The notes: a model not told the origin generated them from the sequence alone. A stretch of 64,000 bases of DNA from Methanofollis sp. W23 (GCF_017875325.1 NZ_JAGGMN010000001.1:1942140-2006139); one strand, 5' to 3'; numbered from the stretch's first letter, positions 27,702 to 37,232 are shown. Program-made: numbers and translations.

Positions 27702-29664
27702 GCCGCCGCACCTCCTTCTCGCGCTCGGTCTGATACTCCTTGAAGACCTGGTTGAGCATCGACGCCTTCTTCTCCCGCTCGTGCGCCTCGACCCGTCCGG
27801 CCCAGGCCTCCAGGGCCGCGGCCAGACGCTCCTCCTCGACCGTCCCGATCCGGCCCATCAGCCTCAGCCCCACCGTGCCGCCCGGGACCAGCGGAAGCCT
27901 CGCGGCCAGCGCCTCGGCGACCAGGTGGGGGTCCTGCCCGTCAAGAGAGTCGCCCGGCACCGCCACCGCCCGCACATGCATGGCGGCCAGGTCCTTCACC
28001 ACGCTCCGGCCCCACCCGTCGGTCGTCCGCACCGCCACCACGTCCTCCTTCCCGACCCCGAGATCGGCCTCCAGCCCCCGCAGGGCGTCGTGGGTGAGCG
28101 AGTCGAGCGCCTTCACCGCCGCCTGCCCCTCGCCGACCTGGAGCTCCTCGACCCGGCGCATCCGCTCGATCCGTTTTTTCAAACTTTTGTTCCTCTTCTC
28201 TTCCTTTCGGAGTCGCTTTTTGAGCGCCGCGATCTGGGCGTCCCTCTTCGCGACCTCGGCATCACGCTGGAACGCCTTCGAACGCCCAGAACGCTCGCGC
28301 CTGATCTGGCGCTTCAGGCGTGTGATCTCGGCGTCCTTCTCCTCGATCCCCTCTTCGAGCTCCTGCACGAACGCACGCAACCGCTTTGCCGTCCGATCCA
28401 GGTGAGCGATCCGCTCGTCGCGCTCGTCCCGCCCGGCCGGTTCCTCAGGCGGTGGGACCACCTTTTTCTCAGGCCGCACCGGCCGCTGCCGCCCGGAAAG
28501 GTCGGTGAGCACCGCCTCGATCGAGCGCCCCCGCAGCACCCCGGCCCGCACCTCGTCCAGGTCATAGCCCGGCGGCACCCGCCTGGCGATATTCAGGAAC
28601 TTGTTCTTGTACGAACGGTAGGCGTCCAGGGCCGCAGAGAGAGCGTCGCGCTCGTGCGGGTTTGCGTACCCCGTCCCGGCCGTCAGGTCGAGCTTCATCT
28701 CCACCGACCGGTCCTGCGGCGGGACGTACGCCACCGCATTAAAGGCCCGCCGCACCTTCTCGACAGTGTCAGGCATCGGCGAGACGTCTGAGGCGATGAT
28801 CAGGGGCTTTCCGACCGAGGTGATATGCTCGATCATCTCGGCCGGCCCCATCTGCCTGGACGAGAAGATCTCCACCACCTCGCCCTCCAGGCTCACCGCC
28901 CCGATCCCGGTCGTCGTCCCTGGATCGATCCCCACGATGAGATAGCGCGGCCGGCGCGAGAGGGGTTCGTACCGGATCCGGTCCAGACGCCGCCCCTGCA
29001 CCCGCACCTGGACGTCGGCGCCCGCGTAGGTCCGCACCGGGATCTCGTCCCGCGGCGCATAGACCAGGAACTGCACCCGCGAGAACCCGCCATAGGCGAG
29101 CCGCTCGCTCTTCTCGTACCGCAACCCCGCGGCCACAAGATGCCCCTCCACCTCGCGGGCCCGTTCACGCACCGCCCCGTGCACCTTGCGCACGTAGCGG
29201 TTCTGGCTCCACCCTCCCTTGCCTGGCGAACGGTGACGGGAGACCGTGACCTCGGTCGTCTTCTCGAAGGCGACCACCACCGCCCCGCCGCCCAGGTACG
29301 CGATCCTCGCCGCCGCCCCGGCCTCGGCAAAGGGGTCGGTCTTCTCGACCAGGATATTGTAGCGCCCTGCCACCTTCTGGAGCGTCTCTTTGCGCTCGCC
29401 GCCGGTCACCTGCACCAGCGCCGTCTTCGTCGGCAGGGTCTGCATGAAGCCGACCAGGGCATGCTGGTCCACCGCGAGTTCCTGGACCGAATCGGTGGCC
29501 AGGAGATCAGGCTCGTCGCGGGCGATCAGCCTGGAGAGACGGAAGGCGTTCACCTGCGCGGTGGCGACCACCTCGCCGTCCTCCAGGACGACCAGGGCAT
29601 AGACCGGCCGTTCGGTCCTGGACCGGACCGAACCCCTGATGATGTCGACCCCGAAGACCTTCAC
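27694..29664 (-). CDS. DUF460 protein (RNase H-like fold with coiled coil)
   Basis: About 656 residues. The N-terminal part begins VKVFGVDIIRGSVRS; a second RNase H/RuvC-like core carries GIDPGTTTGIGAVSLEG. A long charged coiled coil follows (roughly residues 410-520, rich in Lys/Arg/Glu), then a C-terminal globular domain. The family is archaeal and uncharacterised; the acidic Asp in GIDPG suggests a nuclease- or resolvase-like core. GTG at 29664 is chosen because it overlaps the RIO2 stop (GTGA) and starts at the conserved motif; upstream residues are not protein-like. Confidence 0.85.
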   Translation of the reverse strand: MKVFGVDIIRGSVRSRTERPVYALVVLEDGEVVATAQVNAFRLSRLIARDEPDLLATDSVQELAVDQHALVGFMQTLPTKTALVQVTGGERKETLQKVAGRYNILVEKTDPFAEAGAAARIAYLGGGAVVVAFEKTTEVTVSRHRSPGKGGWSQNRYVRKVHGAVRERAREVEGHLVAAGLRYEKSERLAYGGFSRVQFLVYAPRDEIPVRTYAGADVQVRVQGRRLDRIRYEPLSRRPRYLIVGIDPGTTTGIGAVSLEGEVVEIFSSRQMGPAEMIEHITSVGKPLIIASDVSPMPDTVEKVRRAFNAVAYVPPQDRSVEMKLDLTAGTGYANPHERDALSAALDAYRSYKNKFLNIARRVPPGYDLDEVRAGVLRGRSIEAVLTDLSGRQRPVRPEKKVVPPPEEPAGRDERDERIAHLDRTAKRLRAFVQELEEGIEEKDAEITRLKRQIRRERSGRSKAFQRDAEVAKRDAQIAALKKRLRKEEKRNKSLKKRIERMRRVEELQVGEGQAAVKALDSLTHDALRGLEADLGVGKEDVVAVRTTDGWGRSVVKDLAAMHVRAVAVPGDSLDGQDPHLVAEALAARLPLVPGGTVGLRLMGRIGTVEEERLAAALEAWAGRVEAHEREKKASMLNQVFKEYQTEREKEVRRRG

Positions 29665-30518
29665 CCGACCACCACTCCCACCGCCTCCTCGGTGGGATAG
29701 TCTATCCTGTACTTTTTCTTGAAATACTTGAGCACATTCTCGATGTCGCGGCGGAGGATCGCCCCGGCATTCGGGTGGGCGGTCTCGATCCACTGCGGCC
29801 AGTCGATGAGCCAGACCTTCTCGCCGTCATGCATGATATTGTATTCAGAGAGATCGGCATGGATGACGCCCTTCGCATAGGCGGTCCTGACATTTTCCAG
29901 GACCTCGTCGAGGACCGCCCGCGGGTCTTCCAGGATGCAGCGGTTCAGGTTCACCCCCTGCACCTCTGACATCACCACCACATGGCGGGACCGGTCGACC
30001 GGCACCGGGACCGAGACCTCGGGTGAGAGAAGCGTGAGGGCCTCGAACTCCCGCTCGGCCGACCTGGCCGAGGCAAAGATCCAGGGACAGTGGCCGCCTT
30101 CAGGCATGTACCCCCGCTCTTTGCGCGCCGTCTGGAAAGAGCGCTGCCCGATATGATGGAACTTCAGGACAACCGGCCCGAGGCCGAGGGCCCCATAGAC
30201 CTCTGACTCCTTCCCGACCCCGATGAGGGGGCCGAGGGCCGAGACCGACCCTTTCTTGATGAGCGTCTGGAGGGCGATGGTGTCGTAGCCGCCAAAGATC
30301 AGGGCATAACCCGGGTACGGGACGGCGTCGTACCTCACCAGGTTCCACTCGATGAGGCGCCCGAGGCGGTACGTCAGTTCTGACTCAGAGAGTCTGGTCG
30401 CCCCCTTCAGGATGTCGAAGGGCACCCAGGCGTACCGCTGCATCAGGCGCTCGATGGCATACAGGACATTAAGGTCGTATTTGTGCAGAGCCTTCATCTG
30501 CTCGGGAGAAACTGGCAT
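29661..30518 (-). CDS. rio2: RIO2-type serine protein kinase
   Basis: 285 residues. An N-terminal winged helix (about 1-90, LSESELTYRLGRLIEWNLV) is followed by the RIO kinase fold: ATP-binding loop GVGKESEVYGAL, catalytic loop GVIHADLSEYNIMH and metal-binding LIDWPQW. Eukaryotic and archaeal RIO2 act as ATPase/kinases in maturation of the small ribosomal subunit. The gene is first in a coupled minus-strand operon with the DUF460 protein and thiL, and diverges from the tRNA thiolase gene. Confidence 0.95.
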   Translation of the reverse strand: MPVSPEQMKALHKYDLNVLYAIERLMQRYAWVPFDILKGATRLSESELTYRLGRLIEWNLVRYDAVPYPGYALIFGGYDTIALQTLIKKGSVSALGPLIGVGKESEVYGALGLGPVVLKFHHIGQRSFQTARKERGYMPEGGHCPWIFASARSAEREFEALTLLSPEVSVPVPVDRSRHVVVMSEVQGVNLNRCILEDPRAVLDEVLENVRTAYAKGVIHADLSEYNIMHDGEKVWLIDWPQWIETAHPNAGAILRRDIENVLKYFKKKYRIDYPTEEAVGVVVG

Positions 30519-30571
30519 GCGTACTACAGATTATATCAGGGCTGGTGATAAAGTTTGATCAGGTCAGGGCA

Positions 30572-31465
30572 ATGCAGTGTGCAAAGTGCAGGAAGGACGC
30601 AGTGATCTGGCAGCGCTACTCAGGGCTCCACCTCTGCAGGGACCACTTCATCGCCGATCTGGAGAAGAAGGCGAAGCGTGAGATCAGAACCCATCGCTGG
30701 GTCGAGTCAGGCGACACCATCGCGATCGCCCTCTCAGGCGGAAAAGACTCCGGCGCTCTCCTCCACTTCCTTGCCAGGACCTTTGGCGAACGCCGGGACG
30801 TCGACCTCCTCGCCCTCACCGTGGACGAGGGGATCGCCGGCTACCGCGATCCCGGGGTGGCCCGCGAGATCGCCGAGCGCCACGACATCCCCTGGCACTG
30901 CGTCTCCTTTGCCGAGATGCTCGGGACCACCACCGACCAGATCGTAACTCAGAAGGGAGACACCCGCTCATGCACCTACTGCGGGGTGCTCCGCCGCCAC
31001 TGCCTCAACGCCGCCGCCCGCGACCTCGGGGCGACGAAACTTGCCGTCGGGATGAACCTCGACGACGAGGCCCAGTCGGTGCTGATGAATGTCCTGAGAG
31101 GGGATGCCACACGACTCCTCAGCAGACAGAGCCCGATGGCCGGGGTCGTCCCGAGGATCAAGCCCTTCGCCATGGTGCCCGAGCGCGAGGTCGCCCTCTA
31201 CGCCTACCTCACCCTGGCACACTTCGAGGAAGGGGCATGCCCGTATTCCTCCACCGCCCTCAGGGGGGACGTCAGGACGCTTCTCAACGACTATGCCCTC
31301 CGCCACCCGGCCGCGAAGTTCGCCCTCAAGAACCTGGGCGAAGAACTTTCAGGGGTCTGCGGCACGACCGGGGAGCGCTTAAAGGTCTGCGAGGTCTGCG
31401 GCGAACCCTATGCAGGGGAGCACTGCCGCTCCTGCGAGGTGCTCAGGGAGGCGCGGGGAGAATAG
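30572..31465 (+). CDS. tRNA 2-thiolation protein, TIGR00269/NcsA (TtuA-like)
   Basis: About 297 residues. N-terminal zinc finger CAKCRKD...LHLCRDHF, PP-loop ALSGGKDSGALL, catalytic-region cysteines in SCTYCGVLRRHC, and a C-terminal zinc ribbon CEVCGEPYAGEHCRSC. This is the TtuA/Ncs6 group, which thiolates uridine in tRNA, often with a [4Fe-4S] cluster held by the middle cysteines. ATG at 30572 follows AGGTCAGGGC; an upstream in-frame GTG at 30545 is less likely. A TATA-like ATTATATC lies near 30531. Confidence 0.9.
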   Translation: MQCAKCRKDAVIWQRYSGLHLCRDHFIADLEKKAKREIRTHRWVESGDTIAIALSGGKDSGALLHFLARTFGERRDVDLLALTVDEGIAGYRDPGVAREIAERHDIPWHCVSFAEMLGTTTDQIVTQKGDTRSCTYCGVLRRHCLNAAARDLGATKLAVGMNLDDEAQSVLMNVLRGDATRLLSRQSPMAGVVPRIKPFAMVPEREVALYAYLTLAHFEEGACPYSSTALRGDVRTLLNDYALRHPAAKFALKNLGEELSGVCGTTGERLKVCEVCGEPYAGEHCRSCEVLREARGE

Positions 31466-31573
31466 GTGCTGCCTGGGGGCACGCCGCCCCCGGTCACTCC
31501 GGAAGGAGTATCAATATCTTCACCCCCATACCCTCGCTCAGAAAATCTCAGACTATGTGCAGGTTGGATATCA

Positions 31574-32320
31574 ATGATCGAAAAGATAGGATGTGTCATG
31601 GAATCGGTGGACCAGATGGTCAGGCATGCAGTCTGGAACGCAGGCGCGGACGGGATCGTCGTCGGGATCAGCGGCGGGATCGACTCCGCGGTGGCCGCAG
31701 GATTTGCGGCAAGGGCCGTCGGGCCTGAACGGGTGCTCGGGATCGCCCTGCCCGGTGCAGTCACCGACCCCGCCGACCTCGAAGACGCCGGGGCCGTCTG
31801 CCGCCACCTCGGGATCGAACTGCGGACGATGTCCATCGACCCGGTGATCGAGGCCTACCGCCACTATCCCGGCCTCACCGAGAGCAAATACGTCCTCGGC
31901 AACCTCATGGCCAGGACGCGGATGACCCTCCTCTACGCCGTCGCCAACCAGGAGAACCGCCTGGTCTGCGGGACCTCCAACAGGACCGAGTACCTCCTCG
32001 GCTACTCGACCAAACACGGCGACGCCGCCGCCGACATCCAGCCCATCCTCCACCTCTACAAGACCGAGGTCTTCGAGGTGGCACGAGAGATGGGGCTCCC
32101 TGAACGGGTCGTCGAGAAACCGCCGTCCGCTGGGCTCTGGGCCGGGCAGACCGACGAAAAAGACCTGGGCGCGACCTACGCCGAGATCGACGCGGCGCTC
32201 AGGACACTTGCAGCGAAGGACTGGGAGGCGGAGACCGAGGTCGAAGCCCTGGTCCTCACACGGGTGAGGGCTTCGGCGCATAAGCGGGTCGCCCCGCCGA
32301 ATCTGTTAAGCACCCGCTGA
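31574..32320 (+). CDS. nadE: NAD+ synthetase
   Basis: About 248 residues, the length of ammonia-dependent NadE. Seen: PP-loop GISGGIDSAVA, GTSNRTEYLLGYSTKHGDAAAD for substrate binding, and KPPSAGLWAGQTDEKDLG. It makes NAD from deamido-NAD, ATP and ammonia; no glutaminase domain is attached. ATG at 31574 is preferred over the open frame from 31466, whose first residues are proline-rich and unlike the family. The 3' end overlaps the convergent PGI gene by 65 bp. Confidence 0.94.
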   Translation: MIEKIGCVMESVDQMVRHAVWNAGADGIVVGISGGIDSAVAAGFAARAVGPERVLGIALPGAVTDPADLEDAGAVCRHLGIELRTMSIDPVIEAYRHYPGLTESKYVLGNLMARTRMTLLYAVANQENRLVCGTSNRTEYLLGYSTKHGDAAADIQPILHLYKTEVFEVAREMGLPERVVEKPPSAGLWAGQTDEKDLGATYAEIDAALRTLAAKDWEAETEVEALVLTRVRASAHKRVAPPNLLSTR

Positions 32321-33014
32321 AACCCTCAGCATATTTTTCCGGTTTATTGAGATAGTCCAGGCACTTTTCTTTCCCGACAAGGGAGTAGAGAGACCGCACC
32401 CGGTCGGTGCAGAAGGCCGGCACCGCCGCCGGCACCATCCTGCGGACCGGCGCCGGGTCGGCATAGGTCGGGTTCGGGACCAGGCTACCGTCGGCGAGTT
32501 CATAGTACGCCGCACCGTGCCGCCCGATATACTGGGCATAGTCGCTGGAAAACGCCGTCGAGACGATGTTGGCAAGCACCAGATTCTCGTCGCCGGGGTT
32601 GATGGTGACATGCCCGTAGCCTGGCGGGATCACCACCACGTCGCCGGCCGAACCGTCGACCAGGACGACATCATCGGCCGCCCAGGTCTGGAGGAGGAAG
32701 TGCGCCTCGCCGGCGACGACCTCGTAGACCTCAGGAAACCGCACCCCCACCCGGTTCACCGGGTGAAAGTGCCCCTTCGTCTTGACCAATTCCTGTCCCA
32801 CCGTGCCTGGCGGGATGACCGTGGCGTCGTACCTGAGAGCATGAACTTCGAGCCACTGCCGGTCTGCATCAGTCTTCGCAAGATCGCGATACATAAAATA
32901 GAGAGGACGGCCCGGGTCACTGGCCGCGCCCTCGGGTTCGGCCAGCACCTCCGCCATATCGGCGAGGGTCCTGATATGCGGTGCCGGCAACGGTCCGTCC
33001 CAGGGAAACATCAC
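32256..33014 (-). CDS. Glucose-6-phosphate isomerase, archaeal cupin type
   Basis: The 252-residue protein interconverts glucose 6-phosphate and fructose 6-phosphate with a cupin fold unrelated to bacterial PGI. The metal-binding signature is visible: TKGHFHPVNRVGVRFPEVYE gives the His-x-His and Glu ligands, and GYGHVTINPGDE gives the third His. The C-terminus (about 20 residues after KPEKYAEGF) lies opposite the end of nadE. The ATG overlaps the stop of the upstream S-layer-like gene by four bases. Confidence 0.93.
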   Translation of the reverse strand: MMFPWDGPLPAPHIRTLADMAEVLAEPEGAASDPGRPLYFMYRDLAKTDADRQWLEVHALRYDATVIPPGTVGQELVKTKGHFHPVNRVGVRFPEVYEVVAGEAHFLLQTWAADDVVLVDGSAGDVVVIPPGYGHVTINPGDENLVLANIVSTAFSSDYAQYIGRHGAAYYELADGSLVPNPTYADPAPVRRMVPAAVPAFCTDRVRSLYSLVGKEKCLDYLNKPEKYAEGFSGCLTDSAGRPAYAPKPSPV

Positions 33015-34309
33015 TTCGACTTGCGCGCTCTGACTATATAATACCCGGCACCGATCAGGACCGCAATCCCGGCCGCGATGACGATCGGATTGGACAGGAC
33101 CGCACCCATCCCCTCGGCCTTCGCCACACCGACGGTCAGTTTCATGGTGTCGGAGATCTGGCTGTTGTCCAGGGCGTCACGGTACCTGACCTCTGAGTCG
33201 AGGCCATAGTTCTTCAGCGTCGCTTCCTTGTCGATGGTCACCTTGTAATGGGCGACTGCGCTCTCGCCAGGGGCAAGGTCGCCAAGGAAGGCGGTGTCGT
33301 CATTGGAGGTGAACGGGTCGACGGCACTGATCCTGGCCTGGGCATTGTAGGCCGTCGCCAACCCGGTGTTCTTGTAGGTCACGTCGATCGTCGCCTTCTG
33401 GCCAGGGTGGACCGTGGACGTCGTCGAGACGATGGCAAAGTCGATCTTGCCGCCGACAGGGACACCGACGACCTCAGTGTCGGAGGTGGCCTTCTCGCCA
33501 TTGGCCTTCTCGTACTCCACGACCACGTTCAGCGGGTAGGTCTGGGGTTCGGCGTCCTTGGAGGTCGAGACCTTGAAGAGACAGGTCGTCACGTCGCCAG
33601 GGTTGAACTCCCCGATATACACGCTCCCGTCGGTCGGGACCAGCGGGCCGTTGGCGTCGGGCACCAGTTTGGCGACGGCGTTCGTCGCATGCTCATCACC
33701 GGTGTTTTCCAGGACCAGGGTGAGGTAGCCTTCGGTCCCGACATTGAGGTGCTCGGTCTCCACCCCATTCACCTGGAGGTTGACATCTGAGGTCACCGTG
33801 ACCGGCAGGGAGATCTTCTCGGTCTTGTCCCGGTAACTGGTCATCAGGATACCAACACCGTTCTTCACGTCTTCCTGGTCATTGGTGAAGACATACTGGT
33901 AGGTGAGTTCCAGCGGGAGGTCGTAGGTTCCGGCCTTCGCATTTTTGTCAAACTTCACGACAAAGGTGACCGGTTTGCTCATCCCGCCCGGGATGTCGCC
34001 GACCATCTGGGGGTCTGACTTGATCTCGATGGGAGCGTCGCCGGCCTCAAGCCCGATCTTCACCTGTTTGGCCAGGTTCGGGGGGTCCTGGGAGGCAATC
34101 TTGTTGGGGTTGACCTCCATGATGGGGTTGGTGCCGCTGTTGGAGACGATGACGGTGACTGGAGTCTCAACGCCAGGAGAGAACTCGTTTGTCCCTGAAA
34201 TCGCCGCAGACATCTCTGGCTTGCCGTAGAGATACTGGACGCCCGCAAGGGCGGGAACGACAAGCGCCGCCATGAGGAGACTCAGGAGGATGCACTTTCT
34301 GATATCCAT
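33011..34309 (-). CDS. COG1361-type S-layer/CARDB-like surface protein
   Basis: 432 residues. Signal peptide MDIRKCILLSLLMAALVVPALAG; three or four Ig-like/CARDB segments (VSNSGTNPIMEV, VLENTGDEHATNAVAKL, VTYKNTGLATAYNAQARI); and a C-terminal membrane helix PIVIAAGIAVLIGAGYYIV with RARKSK. Probably an exported, membrane-anchored protein; relatives sometimes accompany transporters. Ribosome binding site AAGGTGA lies four bases before the ATG. The promoter (ATTTATATC) and a perfect inverted repeat shared with the divergent regulator lie directly upstream. Confidence 0.86.
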   Translation of the reverse strand: MDIRKCILLSLLMAALVVPALAGVQYLYGKPEMSAAISGTNEFSPGVETPVTVIVSNSGTNPIMEVNPNKIASQDPPNLAKQVKIGLEAGDAPIEIKSDPQMVGDIPGGMSKPVTFVVKFDKNAKAGTYDLPLELTYQYVFTNDQEDVKNGVGILMTSYRDKTEKISLPVTVTSDVNLQVNGVETEHLNVGTEGYLTLVLENTGDEHATNAVAKLVPDANGPLVPTDGSVYIGEFNPGDVTTCLFKVSTSKDAEPQTYPLNVVVEYEKANGEKATSDTEVVGVPVGGKIDFAIVSTTSTVHPGQKATIDVTYKNTGLATAYNAQARISAVDPFTSNDDTAFLGDLAPGESAVAHYKVTIDKEATLKNYGLDSEVRYRDALDNSQISDTMKLTVGVAKAEGMGAVLSNPIVIAAGIAVLIGAGYYIVRARKSK

Positions 34310-34320
34310 ATGTTCACCTT

Positions 34321-34340
34321 GTTGTTATTGTTGTAACAAC
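34321..34340. promoter_or_regulatory. Perfect inverted repeat, likely regulator operator
   Basis: GTTGTTA (34321-34327), six-base spacer, TAACAAC (34334-34340). It sits about 25 bp downstream of the TATA-like ATTTATATC of the surface-protein gene, so it covers that start site, and beside the TATA-like ATTTATC of the TrmB gene. It is a natural operator for the adjacent regulator. Confidence 0.6.
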
Positions 34341-34374
34341 ATTTATCCGCAGGCTGATATAAATACATATTGTC

Positions 34375-35181
34375 ATGTCACCACCGCCACAGACGCCCCA
34401 GGGGATCACGACCGCCCTCAAGACCCTGGGGTTGACCAAGTACGAGGCGCTCGTCTACGTAGCTCTCCTCAAGGTCACCAGTGCCACCGCGACCGAGATC
34501 CACGAGATCTCGGGGGTGCCGCGCGCATCGGTCTACCCGGTCCTCGACCGCCTCCTCCAGAAGAACCTGGTCACCGTATCCCATACCACACCCAAGCGCT
34601 TCAATGCCATCCCGCCAGAAGAGGCGATCAACAGTCTCCTGCGCGAGATCGAGGAGAAAGGGGCGTACGCCAAGGTGGTGCTCGGCGAGATCTACGCGGA
34701 GCGCTCGAGCATCGAAGGGGGCGACCAGGAACTGATCTGGAATATCCTGGGCGAGGCCAATATCAAGAACAGGATGCGCGACCTCATCGCCCGGGCCGAG
34801 AAGCAGGTCGAAGTCATCGGGAGCTGGAGCCTCCTCGAAGACCTCCAGGACGCCTTTGCCTCGGCGGCAAAGAAAGGGGTGAAGGTCGAGGTGATCGCCT
34901 CGGCATGGGAGGCCGAGGTCCCCCCTGAGATGACGGTCATCGTCTCGGTCCCTCCGGTCTGGCACGAGAGAAAACGCGGGAGCGAGATGGCGGGCGTGCT
35001 CTTTGTAGACGAAGAAAAAGTGATGGTAGCGATGGGCGGAGAGGACGAGGTCCCGACCGCCCTGTACTCCGAGTCAGAGGGGTTCGCACACTTTTTTGCG
35101 CGATATGCCGAACTGACCAGGAATTATCTTGCCGGGAAAGGGGTGAAGCAGAAAAATCCTGGCCCGCACCTCTCGGGATGA
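34375..35181 (+). CDS. TrmB-family transcriptional regulator
   Basis: 268 residues. An N-terminal winged helix (about 12-75: LGLTKYEALVYVALL, then SGVPRASVYPVLDRLLQKNLV) is followed by a helical linker and a C-terminal sensor region of the TrmB kind, with a phospholipase D-like core (ARAEKQVEVIGSWSLLEDL). TrmB proteins bind sugars or other small ligands and repress or activate transporter and metabolic genes. The effector here is unknown. It diverges from the S-layer-like gene with cupin PGI downstream, which hints at control of that pair. Confidence 0.88.
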   Translation: MSPPPQTPQGITTALKTLGLTKYEALVYVALLKVTSATATEIHEISGVPRASVYPVLDRLLQKNLVTVSHTTPKRFNAIPPEEAINSLLREIEEKGAYAKVVLGEIYAERSSIEGGDQELIWNILGEANIKNRMRDLIARAEKQVEVIGSWSLLEDLQDAFASAAKKGVKVEVIASAWEAEVPPEMTVIVSVPPVWHERKRGSEMAGVLFVDEEKVMVAMGGEDEVPTALYSESEGFAHFFARYAELTRNYLAGKGVKQKNPGPHLSG

Positions 35182-35768
35182 CATGGTGCGACCAGACCTG
35201 TGCCTGGAGATTCGCAGGGGCGACAGAGGACGGCACCCCTCTCCGACCCGCCGGCCGGCACGGGCGGGGAGACCGGGCAGGTGTACACAGGATGCCCGGC
35301 CTCCCGCGGACGTCTGTTCTGACGTCTATGGCCAATTATATTTCTCCGGATATATGTGGCTTATGAGATCTCATATCTCTCCTCCCGAGAGCGTAAAAGC
35401 ATTAAAGAACCCCTCTTGAAGGGGATCGCCGCGAAGAGGGGAGATACACATACCCAGGAATTGGGGAGGGCATCTACAGAACCCAGACCTGTAGAATTCG
35501 GCACGAACCCTCTGGCTCACGCATATGGGACGAACATTTCTCAGGGCGTGATCCCTCTTTTTTTAGGAGAGGAGAATCAGAGAGGTCCGGTTCAATTCGC
35601 CGCCTCGCCCCCTCCACAGGGGTCAGGGGGCAAAAGCCCACGGCGAGAGCATGGGCGACGGGCGGCGAGAAAAACCCATGAAGAAGAGGGGCGAGGTGCG
35701 CTTGCGTTACAGAAGAGGGCTTCATCGATCAAGGACCGGCGCCACGCCCGACCCCTCCCGAACATCCC
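35182..35768. repeat. Intergenic region with family-1 related repeat
   Basis: From about 35494 (CTGTAGAATTCGG, then GGCTCACGCATATGGGACGA) to about 35660 the sequence resembles the repeat at 39626-39945 and the left half of the 13114 element. 35182-35480 shows no gene or repeat. Confidence 0.45.
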
Positions 35769-36515
35769 TCAGAGCCGGCTGAAGGGTTCGAGGTCGCCGA
35801 TCTCGATAAGCCCACGCAGCGAGTTGATCTCGACATGGTAGCCCGCCTCTTTGATCGCGGCCATCACATTGGTCCCGCCGAGGATCGTGATCCCGAAGTA
35901 CTGCGGTGAACACCCGAACCCGAGGACCGGGGCATTGGGGGCACCGACCTCGAGCACCCCGCCGATCCGGCTGCGTTCCAGATCTTCGAGGATCCCGGCC
36001 ACCGTCGGTTCGGCCTCCATATGGCACTCCCTGAGGTTGGCAAGGACGCTCCCCCGGCCTTCCTGGATCACGCCCCAGACGTCGGTGATCTCCTGGGAAA
36101 CCAGGACCTGGAGGGGGTCGATGGTCGTGGCGTCGTAGAGGAGCATATCGGTAAACCGCCTGGGCACCCCCTCCTCGACCTCGACCACCCCGCCGCCGAC
36201 CGGGTGGAGCGGGACGCCCTGCCTGATCATCACGCCGTCAAAGGTGATCGAGCAGACGGTGCAGATCCCGACCATCCCCTCCGGGACGACGGCCGCAGTG
36301 TTCCCTTCGCCCGCGGGCAGGATGCGGGCCAGGTCGCTGGGTGCCAGACCGGCCCTGGCGGCCCGTTTCATGATCGCAAGGACAGGTTCGAGGTCGTCCT
36401 CACTGACCAGGGAGAGGTTGTAGATGACAAGCCCTTCGTCCTCGGCGGGGTCGAAGGTCACCCGCATCGCCTCTTCTTCGATAAGGTGGTGGATGAATTT
36501 GAGCGGAGTATTCAC
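35769..36515 (-). CDS. Solo DUF128 (NrpR regulatory-domain) protein
   Basis: About 248 residues making a single NrpR/DUF128 domain: VIYNLSLVSEDDLEPVL, the GMVGICTVCSITFDGVMIRQG segment, HPVGGGVVEVEEG and GCSPQYFGITILGGTN. NrpR is the 2-oxoglutarate-sensing repressor of nitrogen genes in methanogens and normally carries a winged helix plus one or two such domains. No DNA-binding domain is visible here, so this may be a partner or free-standing sensor. GTG at 36515 is a guess; ATG at MRVTFDPAEDEG is an alternative. Confidence 0.8.
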   Translation of the reverse strand: MNTPLKFIHHLIEEEAMRVTFDPAEDEGLVIYNLSLVSEDDLEPVLAIMKRAARAGLAPSDLARILPAGEGNTAAVVPEGMVGICTVCSITFDGVMIRQGVPLHPVGGGVVEVEEGVPRRFTDMLLYDATTIDPLQVLVSQEITDVWGVIQEGRGSVLANLRECHMEAEPTVAGILEDLERSRIGGVLEVGAPNAPVLGFGCSPQYFGITILGGTNVMAAIKEAGYHVEINSLRGLIEIGDLEPFSRL

Positions 36516-37232
36516 ACCATGATCTCGGTGAGGGGAATACAAAAAAGATTGGTTCCTCTGCAGGTCTCCTGAGCCAGGGAGTCTCCTTTGAGATCCGCCC
36601 CTCCATTCCTGAGCAGATGATGCTGATGAGCCCTCGCCTTCTCGCACGACCGCCCAGGGGGAGACCCCACTGGCCCCCCACGATGAGGAGAGGCGAGGAA
36701 AGCGACGGAAAAAGGCTCACACCAATCCTCCCATCCTAATATTGGAGATTAAGCGACGAGAAATTTTCATCCCGCATGTGAGGCGACATATCACATCATG
36801 CCTGATTTTACAGAGCCTTTATCTCAACAGATGAGATGCACCTGTCAAGTGTCCCCTGGGCGAGAGGGGGATCTTCTGCGAAGGTACTCTGATGTCTTCT
36901 TGAGTCGTGCGGTCCCCCACCAATCGTTAAGGTCTTCCCAGAACTCTCCCGCCCTTCTCCTCACCGATGAGAGTGACGGATGAGAATGATGAGATCCCTG
37001 CATTTTCATCGCGCCCCCATGCATTCGTCACCTTCCCCCAGGACCACGATTGCACCGGGAAGGCGGAGAAAAAAACCATGAAGGCGGGACACAGTCCCTC
37101 GCCACTCTTCATCAGCGGGGGGTCCGGGGGGCGGCACGCCTGGACCAGAATCTCCCGACACCATCGTTCCTCCAGGCCCACAGGCGAGACCGATGGAAAA
37201 CTTGTTCTATAGACAGTGTCACATTAGAACAG
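36516..37232. repeat. Intergenic region with family-1 end and partial family-2 repeat
   Basis: GATTTTACAGAGCC near 36811-36824 matches the family-1 terminus. 36931-37170 aligns with family-2 (GGTCTTCCCAGAACTCTCCC at its start, then the GCATTTTCATCGCG block) but lacks the usual 3' end. 37203-37210 (TTGTTCTATAG) is a plausible TATA box for the next gene. No coding sequence is supported. Confidence 0.5.
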
